A DNA stretch of 64,000 nt. Source: Thermogemmata fonticola. Lineage in GTDB: Bacteria; Planctomycetota; Planctomycetia; Gemmatales; Gemmataceae. The DNA lies in assembly GCF_013694095.1 (NCBI RefSeq), contig NZ_JACEFB010000006.1:62001-126000 (forward strand), given 5' to 3'. The position numbers were made by a program, and so were the translations under genes. The notes below the pieces were generated by a model that was not told the DNA's origin, made no database searches, and saw only the letters and a program-made list of their open reading frames with translations. Position 1 is the stretch's first letter. Each line of letters starts with the position of its first letter. Below, in pieces: positions 27,142 through 36,368 of this stretch.

Positions 27142-29514
27142 TCAGTTCCGGGTGGTAGTGTTAGGGGTGATTCGAACGTTGTCAAAGTATATTTCCGATC
27201 CCGGTAGGGGCGGACCATCCGGTTGAGGGGCGATGTTGGAAATATAGCCGTAGAGGGCTGCCGCACCTTGGCGGTTGGGGTTGGGGTCCTCAAAGCTAAT
27301 TGTCCAAGCTTGCGGTTCCGGGGTGCCTTTCTTCCACACCTTGGCACGAATCACAGCTTTGTCCGGTTGTTGCTGGACAGTCAGTCTGACGCTGTACCAA
27401 ACATTCGGTTCCCAATGGAAGGCGATGCCGTGGTTAATTCGCGGCCGAGCTTCCCAAGAGGTAATACGAAGGGTGCGCTGGCCATGCTCAGGGTCTATCT
27501 TGCCATCAAGGATCAGAGTGTAACGGGAATTGACGATGCCAACATCTGGCATTTTCTCGCGCACAAGTGTCCCTAAGACGTCCGCCTCAATGGTGTAATT
27601 GCTGACATCCGGCGAGGTGATATAGGCGTTGGCACGGGCGATGGGGGGGCGGGAATCCGTGTTGACCTTGGCCAGGACCTGATTGCCGTCAGCCAATTTT
27701 TTGACAAAAAATTTCCCCGCTGTATTAACCCAGCCGCCAGGGACCGCGTTTTCCGGTACCTTCTCGAAATCCTGTTGATAGGGGATTTGGGGAGCGACGC
27801 GCACCCGGGCCCGGGCCGTGAAATTGCCAAACTGGTATTCCACATATCCCTGTTGGCTAGGTTGAGGGCCGACGATCAGGGTTCCATGCTCATCAATAGT
27901 TCCTTGCAAAGCAGGGGGTTGGACACCAGTAGGAGTTTTGGGTGGCAAGGGAAGTCGCCACACCCCTTTCCCGTTAGGGGCCGGCACTGTGCGGCCATTA
28001 GCATCATAAAACACGACTTGAAACTGAGTCTTCCCCTTGGGAGGGAGGGTGACGTCAGCAGGAAACAATCGCATGCCGGCTACCGAGTCGGCTTGATAGG
28101 GTGTTTCAGGGGGCAGCGGTGAGTACGGATCACACTCGGCTTTGGCGTCGGGGTAACCGATGCAGTAGAGATCAGTACGTGTCGTGAAATAGAGGCGACC
28201 GTTGACGGCAATAGGTGTGCCATTGGTTTCGTTGAGCGTGCCTCCGGGACCTGGGAAGCGGTAGGTGAATGTTTCCTCCTCGTCCGGCCGTTGTTCGCCC
28301 CGTAGCGTCAGGATGACCATACGGCCCTTGACATCGAAAATGTAGAGTTTGCCGTCGGCAATGAGGGGCGAACCGCGAACTTCTGTGGCATAGCGATAAC
28401 GCCAGAGCAATTCGCCATCCTTGACGCGGAAGCAGAAAATTTCCCCGCTATCATCCGGAGCGTAGAGCAAGCCGTCAGCGAGAGCAGCGGATGCCAGGCC
28501 AAAGCGGTTTGCCAACGGTTGGTTGCGGTTCGCCTTGTAGGGGCGGCGAAAGGTATCCCAGACGACTTTGGGCCGCCGGGTCTGCGGATCCACCTGACTG
28601 GCATCCACGCAAATAATCCGGCCGATCGGCGCCCCTTCCGGGTTCTCTTCACCGTGCGTGCAGATCACCAGGTTGCCAGAGACTACAGGGGAACCGTTAA
28701 TGACCCCTTTGGCGAAGGGAATGCTCCAAACGACTTCGCCGGTGCGCACTTTAAGGGCATGCAATGCGCCGTCTGCACCGCCCGTGATCAGCAGACGCTG
28801 TCCATTGATGACAGCGATAACAGGACTGGAGTAGTAAGTGCCATAGAGCGTATCCGGACTGAGAGTGGACCACCACACCACTTGCCCCGTCTCTCCATCG
28901 AAGGCCACATAGCGGTTAAGCCCACGTGCCTGGTCTCCCCATGAGGCATTGGGCATTCCCACGATGACAAGACCGCTATCGAAAATGGGGGTGACAACTC
29001 GGCCGCCATAGCCGGTGACACGACCAAACTCTTCCGTCAATTGCCGCCGCCATACCAACTTGCCGTGGCTATCGAGGCAAAGCAATTCACCTGCTGTGGT
29101 GTGGGCGTAAATGTACTGCTTGGCCGGATCGGCTGTTAGTGTAGTCCATCCCAAGCGTGACGAGACAATGTCGGTGTGGTAAACGTTGACCCGGTATTCC
29201 CACAGCTTTTTCCCTGTTTTTTCGTCGAAGCAGACCACCTGTTCGCCTTCATGGAGTCCTTCCCCAGTACCCTGGATGATGTATAATTTGCCCGATAATA
29301 CGAGAGGGGCTGAACGCCCGCCATAGGGTTGCTTCCACAGAACGTTCCCTCGAACTCCCTGTGCCGGATCAAAATCGCCGGGCAGATTCTTCTCGCGGGA
29401 AAAGCCGTTCTGTTCCGGTCCTCGCCAGTGGACCCAATCCCTTGCGGACAGCGGCAGCAGTGGTACGCACAGGCTGAAGAGAGCGAGGGGTAGAGGATGG
29501 AGGGGCTTCAGCAT
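27142..29514 (-). CDS. PQQ-like beta-propeller protein with C-terminal concanavalin-like domain
   Basis: 790 aa with a clean signal peptide (LPLALFSLCVPLLPLSA). The propeller (residues about 25-460) begins with RDWVHWRGPEQNGFSREKNLPGDFDP, a start shared by many planctomycete propeller proteins, and contains blades such as VVCFDEKTGKKLWEYRV and LLCLDSHGKLVWRRQL. A linker with Ig-like features follows, and the last 220 residues (YQQDFEKVPENAVPGGWVN through GSEIYFDNVRI) form a jelly-roll, LamG-like domain that often binds carbohydrate. ATG 29514 has AGGAG 6 nt upstream. It lies 9 nt downstream of the PaaK-like ligase gene, so they are one transcription unit. Confidence 0.85.
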   Translation of the reverse strand: MLKPLHPLPLALFSLCVPLLPLSARDWVHWRGPEQNGFSREKNLPGDFDPAQGVRGNVLWKQPYGGRSAPLVLSGKLYIIQGTGEGLHEGEQVVCFDEKTGKKLWEYRVNVYHTDIVSSRLGWTTLTADPAKQYIYAHTTAGELLCLDSHGKLVWRRQLTEEFGRVTGYGGRVVTPIFDSGLVIVGMPNASWGDQARGLNRYVAFDGETGQVVWWSTLSPDTLYGTYYSSPVIAVINGQRLLITGGADGALHALKVRTGEVVWSIPFAKGVINGSPVVSGNLVICTHGEENPEGAPIGRIICVDASQVDPQTRRPKVVWDTFRRPYKANRNQPLANRFGLASAALADGLLYAPDDSGEIFCFRVKDGELLWRYRYATEVRGSPLIADGKLYIFDVKGRMVILTLRGEQRPDEEETFTYRFPGPGGTLNETNGTPIAVNGRLYFTTRTDLYCIGYPDAKAECDPYSPLPPETPYQADSVAGMRLFPADVTLPPKGKTQFQVVFYDANGRTVPAPNGKGVWRLPLPPKTPTGVQPPALQGTIDEHGTLIVGPQPSQQGYVEYQFGNFTARARVRVAPQIPYQQDFEKVPENAVPGGWVNTAGKFFVKKLADGNQVLAKVNTDSRPPIARANAYITSPDVSNYTIEADVLGTLVREKMPDVGIVNSRYTLILDGKIDPEHGQRTLRITSWEARPRINHGIAFHWEPNVWYSVRLTVQQQPDKAVIRAKVWKKGTPEPQAWTISFEDPNPNRQGAAALYGYISNIAPQPDGPPLPGSEIYFDNVRITPNTTTRN

Positions 29515-29523
29515 AGCGGACTC

Positions 29524-30885
29524 CTACAGGCAGTTGAGAGTGTCTTTCCTCAACTGCGTGGCTGAGCACGAGGAAGATACCACGCACACACGGCGGGCTT
29601 TCATCTCAAAGCGCGGAAGGCTTTGCGGGGGAACCACCACGACGTCGACCCGAAAGAGCAGTTCATCCCGGATGGCCCGTGCCACGGCGGCTGCCAGGTC
29701 TCCAGCGGCAGATTCGCGTGGCTCCACTTCGATCCTCAGGTCCGTCAGCGGCCCCCTCTGATCGACAACGATACGATACTCGGCCACTTCCGGAAAGCGG
29801 CGCAAGATTGCTTCCAACGTGGCCGGATAAAGATTATTCCCGCGTACATGGATCATATCATCGACGCGGCCTCGAACACCACCGACGATCCGCCGCCAGG
29901 TCCGGCCACAACTGTCTACTTTGTCGGTGATTTGAACAACATCGCCCGTGCGGTAACGGATCAGTGGGCTTCCCCACCGGCCCAAGTTGGTAATCACCAA
30001 CTCGCCCTCTTGACCCGGAGGGACCGGACGTTCCCCGCCCACTTCGATTACCTCAATAATGTACTCCGTCTCCAGCAGAAGCATCTCGGCTGGTGTTTCG
30101 ACGGCTTCCATCGCGGTGGGGCCAATCTCTGTCAAGCCATAATGATCAAAGACACGGCATCCCCAAGCGCTTTCCAAGCGTTGACGCGTGGCGGTGATTC
30201 CGCCGCCGGGTTCTCCCGCCACTACCAAAGCGCGCACAGGAGAATCCGCCAGGGGGATACCCTCCGCTGTTGCGACTTCGGCGAGATGCAGAGCATAGGT
30301 AGGTGTGGTGCACACTACGGTACATCCGTGTTCCTGGAGCAGGCGCAAACGTGCTGTACTGCTCATTCCCCCGCCTGGTAGGCAAAAGCGGCCCATAAGC
30401 CCAGCGGCTTCAAATGCTGTCCAAAATCCCAGGAACGGCCCGAAGGAGAAGGGAAAAAACAACCGATCCTCAGGACGCAAATCCAGAAGTAAATAGTTCC
30501 ATTGCCAGCAGCGGAGCAGCCATGCCCAACTTTCCGCTGTGTCCAACCAACGCAGGGGATACCCGGTGCTTGTCCCTGATGTCTGGTGCAACCGGCTGTA
30601 CTGCTGGAGAGGATATGTCAGATTGCTACCATAGGGGGGATGCTCTTGTTGATCGGTTGCCAATTCTGCCTTAGTGGTGAAGGGTAATCGCTCGAAATCC
30701 GCCCAATCTCGAATGGCATCAGCGGAGAGTCCCGCATACTTGCGAGTATAAAAGGGGTTTTGGGGCAGTACGGTTGTCAACAATTGATGCAGCCGCCGCC
30801 ATTGCCAATGGCGCAACTCATCCCGCGATGCGGTGAGTAAATGGGTCGGCAGGCTTGCTACCGTGGCGGCTTCCGTCCAGCCCAT
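29524..30885 (-). CDS. Phenylacetate-CoA ligase family (PaaK-like) adenylating enzyme
   Basis: About 453 aa adenylate-forming enzyme. Landmarks: NPFYTRKYAGL near the N-terminus, RLHQTSGTSTGYPLRW (P-loop), ALVVAGEPGG and FDHYGLTEIGPTAMEA (core motifs), RYRTGDVVQI, and the C-terminal lid with RVDDMIHVRGNNLYPATLEAIL; the final FEMKARRV carries the conserved Lys. All catalytic segments are intact. The frame is open to ATG 30978, 15 nt after birA, but those 31 extra residues look non-coding, so ATG 30885 is preferred with moderate certainty. The acid substrate is unknown; PaaK relatives activate aryl acids. Confidence 0.84.
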   Translation of the reverse strand: MGWTEAATVASLPTHLLTASRDELRHWQWRRLHQLLTTVLPQNPFYTRKYAGLSADAIRDWADFERLPFTTKAELATDQQEHPPYGSNLTYPLQQYSRLHQTSGTSTGYPLRWLDTAESWAWLLRCWQWNYLLLDLRPEDRLFFPFSFGPFLGFWTAFEAAGLMGRFCLPGGGMSSTARLRLLQEHGCTVVCTTPTYALHLAEVATAEGIPLADSPVRALVVAGEPGGGITATRQRLESAWGCRVFDHYGLTEIGPTAMEAVETPAEMLLLETEYIIEVIEVGGERPVPPGQEGELVITNLGRWGSPLIRYRTGDVVQITDKVDSCGRTWRRIVGGVRGRVDDMIHVRGNNLYPATLEAILRRFPEVAEYRIVVDQRGPLTDLRIEVEPRESAAGDLAAAVARAIRDELLFRVDVVVVPPQSLPRFEMKARRVCVVSSSCSATQLRKDTLNCL

Positions 30886-30993
30886 AGTGATGAATGCCCC
30901 GCTGCGCCGGTCCGTCACCTTATTCTGTTTCTGAAGATGTTCTCCAGCATAGCCACCCTTTCTGCAAGAGCTTACCATGAAATTCCCGAGGTT

Positions 30994-31788
30994 TTACGCT
31001 ACTTCTAAGGGATGGAGGTGCAAAATCTTTTCCGGCGGCCAGGACTGCACCCCCCCTGATGTGGCCACGATAACACTGTCAAAAGTAAGTGTCTGTAATG
31101 TTCCCGCCACGGTATTACCACCCGCCAGTTCGATTTGCACAGGGCGTCCGAGTAACCCCAACCGCCTGCGCCACTGGCGGGTAAGGAGGTCTGTTTGACC
31201 TTTCAGCAGCACGCTGTAATAATGGTCCAAGCAGTCAATAACCTGTTCTGCGGCCTGGCGGATCGTGATGCTTCTGTGAGTGGCTTGATACAACGAAATC
31301 GCATGAGGCAGATTTAGGTTGGTCCAATCTTCTGTTTGTTGATTCAGATTCAGGCCAATGCCGGCGACGACAGCCGATCCGTGACATTCGATGAGGATAC
31401 CGCAGACTTTGCGGCCCTGGAGCAGTAGATCATTCGGCCATTTGATAATGGCATCCTGCTCGGTCAGCTTCTGGATGGCGTCTGCCACAGCGACAGCCAC
31501 CCATACGGTCAGTAAAGAGGGCCGTGCCAATTCGGCCGGGGGTTGAAGGATGATAGATAACAACAGTGCTTTTCCGCAAGGCGCCTGCCAGGTGCGATGA
31601 TACTGTCCCCGGCCAGCCGTTTGCTCTTCAGCGAGAATGGCCCAACCATCCCAGTTTTCCGAGGAGCGAACCAGCCACTCGGCAGCCACGGTGTTGGTGC
31701 TGGAGACTGTGGTATACACCGCCACGTGCTTGCCGACGTGTTGGGTGGGGAAATGCCAGATTTCGCGGGCAGACTCGCGAGCAGACAT
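30994..31788 (-). CDS. birA: Biotin-[acetyl-CoA-carboxylase] ligase
   Basis: 264-aa biotin-protein ligase that biotinylates the carboxyl carrier of acetyl-CoA carboxylase. Key segments: VSSTNTVAAEWL, EEQTAGRGQYHRTWQAPCGKALLLSI (GRGxxxRxW biotin-AMP loop), IKWPNDLLLQGRKVCGILIE and VVAGIGLNLNQ. The C-terminal SH3-like domain is present (RPVQIELAGGNTVAGTLQTL). It lacks the N-terminal DNA-binding domain, so it acts as an enzyme only. It follows nadC by 17 nt in the same direction. Confidence 0.93.
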   Translation of the reverse strand: MSARESAREIWHFPTQHVGKHVAVYTTVSSTNTVAAEWLVRSSENWDGWAILAEEQTAGRGQYHRTWQAPCGKALLLSIILQPPAELARPSLLTVWVAVAVADAIQKLTEQDAIIKWPNDLLLQGRKVCGILIECHGSAVVAGIGLNLNQQTEDWTNLNLPHAISLYQATHRSITIRQAAEQVIDCLDHYYSVLLKGQTDLLTRQWRRRLGLLGRPVQIELAGGNTVAGTLQTLTFDSVIVATSGGVQSWPPEKILHLHPLEVA

Positions 31789-31805
31789 GGTTGCAATCGG
31801 GGCAT

Positions 31806-32699
31806 TTAGGGGGAAGAGTTGTAATCCAAGGCGATATCCAACGCCGGAGCCGAGTGAGTCAAAGCGCCGACACTGATGCGATCTACGCCGGTTCGAGCAA
31901 TTTCGCGGACTGTGGTTAGAGTGATTCCCCCAGAAGCCTCGAGTTGGACTTGGGGTGCAGCTTGCTGGCGCCGTCGTACCGCCCGTCGGATCCAGGGGAC
32001 ACTCATGTTGTCCAACATGATAATGTCCGGTCGGGCAGCTAAGGCTTGCTCAAATTGTTCCCAATTTTCCACCTCAATTTCTACGGGAAGCTCCACATTG
32101 CCAGAGTAACGCTGAGCCAGTTCGATCGCGCGTTGCACCTGTCCACCCAAGGCGGCGAGGTGATTATCTTTGATCAGGATACCCTCCGACAGGCTCATGC
32201 GATGGTTGTATCCTCCACCCATGCGCACTGCGTATTTCTGGAGTACGCGCCAACCTGGCAAGGTTTTTCGCGTGTCATAGATTCTGGCTTGTGTTCCTTG
32301 AGTCCGTCGGACAAAACGTCGGGTCAAGGTGGCAATACCACTGAGATGTTGCAGAAAGTTGAGAGCGGTCCGCTCGGCTTTCAAAATGGAGCGCAAGGGG
32401 CCGCTGAGGGTGGCCAAAATCATTCCGCGTCGCAGGAGCGTCCCGTCCGCCACGCGAGGGGAGAGAATCAATTTAGGATCGACCGCTAGGCAAACCAGTT
32501 CAACAGCAGGTAGTCCCGCGACGACACCGGCGCGGCGAGCCACAAATGCGGCGGTAGCTTCTGCCTCAGAGTCGATCAGCGCCAAACTGGTGCGATCTCC
32601 CGCTGGCCCGATGTCCTCGGCCAAGGCCAACTCGACTAAACGCCGGCAAGCTAGGGTTTCTGGATGACCCCACGGAGGAGGTGTTGGCTGGGGTTTCAT
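31806..32699 (-). CDS. nadC: Nicotinate-nucleotide pyrophosphorylase (carboxylating)
   Basis: Quinolinate phosphoribosyltransferase, de novo NAD synthesis. Motifs: EDIGPAGDRTS, LKAERTALNFLQHLSGIATLTRRFV, IYDTRKTLPGWRVLQKYAVRMGGGYNHRMSLSEGILIKDNH and VEIEVENWEQFEQAL, LEASGGITLTTVREIARTGVDRISVGALTHS. All phosphoribosyl and acid-binding residues look intact. The frame opens at 32807, but the usual family length of about 290 aa and the sequence of the first 36 residues favour ATG 32699; ATG 32741 and 32729 are alternatives. Tight spacing to birA suggests a cofactor unit. Confidence 0.92.
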   Translation of the reverse strand: MKPQPTPPPWGHPETLACRRLVELALAEDIGPAGDRTSLALIDSEAEATAAFVARRAGVVAGLPAVELVCLAVDPKLILSPRVADGTLLRRGMILATLSGPLRSILKAERTALNFLQHLSGIATLTRRFVRRTQGTQARIYDTRKTLPGWRVLQKYAVRMGGGYNHRMSLSEGILIKDNHLAALGGQVQRAIELAQRYSGNVELPVEIEVENWEQFEQALAARPDIIMLDNMSVPWIRRAVRRRQQAAPQVQLEASGGITLTTVREIARTGVDRISVGALTHSAPALDIALDYNSSP

Positions 32700-32964
32700 C
32701 TCGTGAGGCGATCCGCCGCTCCGTCTCATCTTTTTACTCATCTTGACTTTTATTCTAGCAGTTCCCCGGTCCATCTGGCTGGTGGGAAGGATATGGTCAT
32801 CCGGCACACGATGGGATCGACGGCTGCTTCGAACCGGATATGGCCCGCATGTCCTGGAGGTGAATAGCTACTGGCTGTCGAGTTGCCTGGGAGACTTCGT
32901 GGTACAGAGAGGGAGGGCGAGGGAGAGGTTGTACGCAGGGTGAGGGAGGACAATCGCAAGGAGT

Positions 32965-34749
32965 TCACGGTCCAGGAAGAGGGAGTACATCTGGGGGGTC
33001 AGGCATTGGTACCTCGTACATCGGAGGCGGGGAGGGAAGCATTGAACGTGAGTCAGGGGCATCTGAAGGGGGCATGGGAGTAGGCATCGAGTCAGCCATT
33101 CGTGCTATTTCCACGGCTTTTTGAAAAGCCAGTGTGAGCTGGTGGTTGGGGTCGGTTTCCAGCAGATGGGGCTGAACGCCGGTCGCATGGAGCGGATAAC
33201 CGGCGGGAGAGATCAGACGGGCGATTGTAAGGCGAACAGTCCCGCCTTTTGGAGACTTAGGTATTTTCTGGGAATCCGAGCTTGTCGCGCCGGAAGGAAC
33301 AGTGTTGAGCCATTCCAATACCAAGGGATACTGGAGCGTGCCCTTGCCGAAAGTAGGTACTCCGATCAGGGTGGCACGTTGTTGATCTTTGAGGGCGGCA
33401 GCTAGTACCTCGGCTGCAGAGGCTGTCTCGCCGTCGATCAGAACTACTAGCGGAATCGTTGAGGCGGCCATGCCGCTTTCGGAAGAAAAAGAGACATTGT
33501 TCACTTCCGGTACTTGTCCCTGGGTCGTGACGATGGTGCCTCTCGGAAGGAAGCGGCGGGCTACTTCCAAAGCGGCTGTAAATGAGCCTCCGACATTGCC
33601 GCGAAGGTCCAGAACCAGCGCCTGGATTCCCTCTTGTTGCAAGGACGCCAGGGCATCATCGAGTTCCCGAGGAGTTGAGTCCCGCAAGGATCCTAGGCGC
33701 AAGTATCCCACACGAATACCATCACGGTTGATCTTCAGCGCTTTGCCATAAACCGAGGGGGGGCGTACAGGCAGACTGACCACCAATTCGGGGATGGCGG
33801 AATCTCCTGTGACTATTGTGATTTCGTGCCAGTCTTGCTGAGGATGTTGCAGAGCTTCCCGAATGATGTCCCAACTCACCTCGCCTTGAGTGAGGTCGTA
33901 GCCGTTGATCTGCGTGATGATTTGCCCTGCTTGCAGGGGTGTATGTTGTTCCGCCCATGATCCGCGAATGATACCGTCAATCGATAACACGCCATTGTTC
34001 CATCGCAGGCATACCCCTTGGGGTTGCAAGTCTTCTGGCAATGGCGGCAATGGAGGGACAAAGGAGGAGGACTCATCCAAGCCGTTGCATGTACCGTGAA
34101 CCACTTCCAGGACGATTGCCGCGGGTTCAGCAATCAGAGTTTGCTCTTGCCAGTGTGCCAACAGGCGGCGGAGAGTTTGCCGCGCCTGGCGGGGGTTGTG
34201 AATCGGCGTTTGGCGGTAGTGTTGCAATTCTTCTTTGAACTGCCGAAGAAGTGCTGCTGGGGCTTGGGGGAATACCCGATTGTAGAAGGCGTCATCATCC
34301 AGAGCGTGGCACAGTTCTTCGAGTCCGTTTTGCCATAACTGTTGGGAATGTGCCCGCTGGCGATCCACATAGAGCAGGGGAACTTTTGTCATGACCTCTG
34401 CGAGAAGCTGGAGTGCTTCGCCGGGTGCCAGCTCTTGCGCGTAACGGAGATAGTCAGGGTTGCGCAGTCGGCGATACTGATCCAGGCGGCGCCAGGTCTG
34501 GTGCAACCGGGTTCGCAGGTCTGCGGCTGTGCGATCGATCAGATACAGTTGGCAATAAAGAGTAAAAGCCGCTTCCCAATCTCTGAGGCGTTCCGCTCGC
34601 TCCGCAGCGGCCCGCAATTGCTCGACAGCCTGCCGGCCATCCGGAACAACCGCAACTCCTGAGGGCAGGGAGGTTTGTCCCTCGGCTACTGCGGGAGCGG
34701 TAGCGTACCACGCTCCTATCACCGCAAATGCAAATAAAATGGTTCGCAC
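32965..34749 (-). CDS. Exported S41-family (C-terminal processing) peptidase
   Basis: 594 aa. Signal peptide (ILFAFAVIGAWYATAPAVA), a helical region of about 200 residues, a PDZ domain (about 245-330: PLQAGQIITQINGYDLTQG) and the S41 catalytic core: LDLRGNVGGSF, VLIDGETASAAEVLAAALKD with Ser444, and GVPTFGKGTLQYPL with Lys469 as general base. The Ser/Lys pair is intact. The long N-terminal helical part is unlike classical CtpA. The last 40 residues are proline-rich. GTG 34749 is the start. The gene is separated from nadC by 265 nt, so it may have its own promoter. Confidence 0.87.
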   Translation of the reverse strand: MRTILFAFAVIGAWYATAPAVAEGQTSLPSGVAVVPDGRQAVEQLRAAAERAERLRDWEAAFTLYCQLYLIDRTAADLRTRLHQTWRRLDQYRRLRNPDYLRYAQELAPGEALQLLAEVMTKVPLLYVDRQRAHSQQLWQNGLEELCHALDDDAFYNRVFPQAPAALLRQFKEELQHYRQTPIHNPRQARQTLRRLLAHWQEQTLIAEPAAIVLEVVHGTCNGLDESSSFVPPLPPLPEDLQPQGVCLRWNNGVLSIDGIIRGSWAEQHTPLQAGQIITQINGYDLTQGEVSWDIIREALQHPQQDWHEITIVTGDSAIPELVVSLPVRPPSVYGKALKINRDGIRVGYLRLGSLRDSTPRELDDALASLQQEGIQALVLDLRGNVGGSFTAALEVARRFLPRGTIVTTQGQVPEVNNVSFSSESGMAASTIPLVVLIDGETASAAEVLAAALKDQQRATLIGVPTFGKGTLQYPLVLEWLNTVPSGATSSDSQKIPKSPKGGTVRLTIARLISPAGYPLHATGVQPHLLETDPNHQLTLAFQKAVEIARMADSMPTPMPPSDAPDSRSMLPSPPPMYEVPMPDPPDVLPLPGP

Positions 34750-35406
34750 GGCTGACCTTTCATCCCCTATTTACGAACCGATTGTCAGAGTCATTCCCAG
34801 TATCAAATTCGCGGTCCTGATCTAAAGTCATTCCTTGATACTCGGCCCTTTCACTTCTGCACCCTAACGAATCCCTTTTCCCAAAGTTGCTGCGAAGAGT
34901 TTGTCTGCTCCTCTTGCTCTCTCTGGGGCTTGTTCCCTTATTGGGACTTCTAGCCTCCGGCTCTGATCTTGTTCACCTTTTCAGACGGTCTCCCTGGTTG
35001 ATTATAAGTTTTATCATAACTTCTCGGAAGCCAAGCTGTCAAACCAAAAGTCCGAAGGTCTGAAGGTTTGAAGTCTGAGGGTTTACCCTTCCTTTTGCGT
35101 CATTGATTCGGCATCTGTGCCGCCCACTCTGAGGGATGTTGCAATTGGGGGACGGCTAACATAGGTCCCTTTCTCATGGCATTTAGACCCTGCGAAGCTG
35201 GTAGGGTGGTATGTTACGTCATTCCGAGGTATCCTGCCGTTACTTTTCCGACGAGAGAACATTTCATTTGGATGTGTCTAGCTGTATGATGGGGAGTGAG
35301 GATTTTTTTCGTTCGACAGGGAGAATGACCTGTGGCGTGGTAACGTTGTCCGCCCGCAACGGCTCGCTGCGGGTAAGGATTCGCCCTAAGCGAGGCGGCG
35401 AGCAGC
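34750..35406. other. Divergent intergenic region before the nucleoside hydrolase
   Basis: 657 nt with no supportable gene. It contains a short imperfect tandem of AGGTCTGAAGGTTTGAAG type (about 35048-35083) and a hairpin CCCGCA/TGCGGG at 35353-35373 in the leader of the hydrolase gene. Frames crossing it on both strands show no family resemblance. Confidence 0.5.
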
Positions 35407-36333
35407 ATGAAGCGAAAAGTGATCATCGTTGCCGATCCCGGCATTGACACAGCATTTGCCGTTGCTTTGGCTTTGAATGATCCCGCGTTGGAAGTCGTGG
35501 GGTTGCTACCGACGGCCGGGAATGTGACGGCAGAACAAGCCACCACGAATGTCCACGTCCTCATCGATGTGATTGATCCGCCCAGGTGGCCGCGGTTGGC
35601 ATCGGCTCTGCCCATTCGTTACGACTTTGATGGGTTGGCCCTGCATGGACCAGGGGGACTGGGCGGAGTGTCTTTTCCTTGTGCCTTACGCCACACACTG
35701 CATCCCGCCGATAAAATGCTGGTCGAATTGGTCCGTGAGTTTCCTCGACAGGTGACGCTCATCAATTTGGGGCCCTTAACAACCCTGGCTGCAGCTTTAG
35801 AGCGGGACCCCGCCTTGCCTACCGTGATCTTAGAAACTGTCATTGTCGGCGGGTCCTGGCGGGAACCTGGCAATGCAGGTCCTGTCTCAGAATTTCATAT
35901 CGCATTGGATCCTGAAGCGGCCCGATTGGTCCTCCACTCCGATTTGCATCCTCTGCTGATCCCCTTGGATGTTACTCGAAAGTTGATTTTTTCACCCGCG
36001 GACTTGCTGGAAATGCCCAATCCTCACTCTCGCACCTGTCAGTTCCTGCGGCAGATAGTTCCGTACGGCATACGGGCTAGTTCGAATCTTTACGGTATCG
36101 AAGGATTCCATCTCAAGGATGTGTTAGGAATCGTGGCTGCAGTGCATCCGGATTCATTGACCAGCGAAGCCTTTCCCATCGACGTAGAAACCCGCGGCCA
36201 GTTGACCCGTGGAATGACGGTCGTCGATGCTCGGCCCAACCGCAGCAGCCGGGCCAATGCTCGTCTGGTAACAAACGTCTCCGTGGCGGAAGTGCGGCAT
36301 TACATTCAATCCATCCTTCGTAATGCCGCTTAG
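35407..36333 (+). CDS. Nucleoside hydrolase family protein with altered calcium site
   Basis: 308 aa, inosine-uridine preferring nucleoside hydrolase fold, which cleaves the N-glycosidic bond of ribonucleosides. The N-terminal signature, normally DxDPGxDDA, reads VADPGIDTAFA: Asp10 and Asp14 are present, but the second Asp of the DD pair is Thr15. Other family features are LINLGPLTTLAAALERDP, IVGGSWREPGN, EFHIALDPEAARLVL, PLDVTRKL and a late HLKDVLG where the fourth Ca2+ ligand Asp sits. Loss of one calcium ligand may reduce activity or change substrate. The start follows a GGCGG-type weak Shine-Dalgarno. Confidence 0.83.
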   Translation: MKRKVIIVADPGIDTAFAVALALNDPALEVVGLLPTAGNVTAEQATTNVHVLIDVIDPPRWPRLASALPIRYDFDGLALHGPGGLGGVSFPCALRHTLHPADKMLVELVREFPRQVTLINLGPLTTLAAALERDPALPTVILETVIVGGSWREPGNAGPVSEFHIALDPEAARLVLHSDLHPLLIPLDVTRKLIFSPADLLEMPNPHSRTCQFLRQIVPYGIRASSNLYGIEGFHLKDVLGIVAAVHPDSLTSEAFPIDVETRGQLTRGMTVVDARPNRSSRANARLVTNVSVAEVRHYIQSILRNAA

Positions 36334-36368
36334 TGGCTCTTCCGGTGTAACCGTTGCCCTCATCTTTG

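Noticed and set aside
35211-35447. 78-aa plus-strand frame overlapping the nucleoside hydrolase start
   Set aside because: No family resemblance; it runs out of frame into the hydrolase, which has the clear signature.
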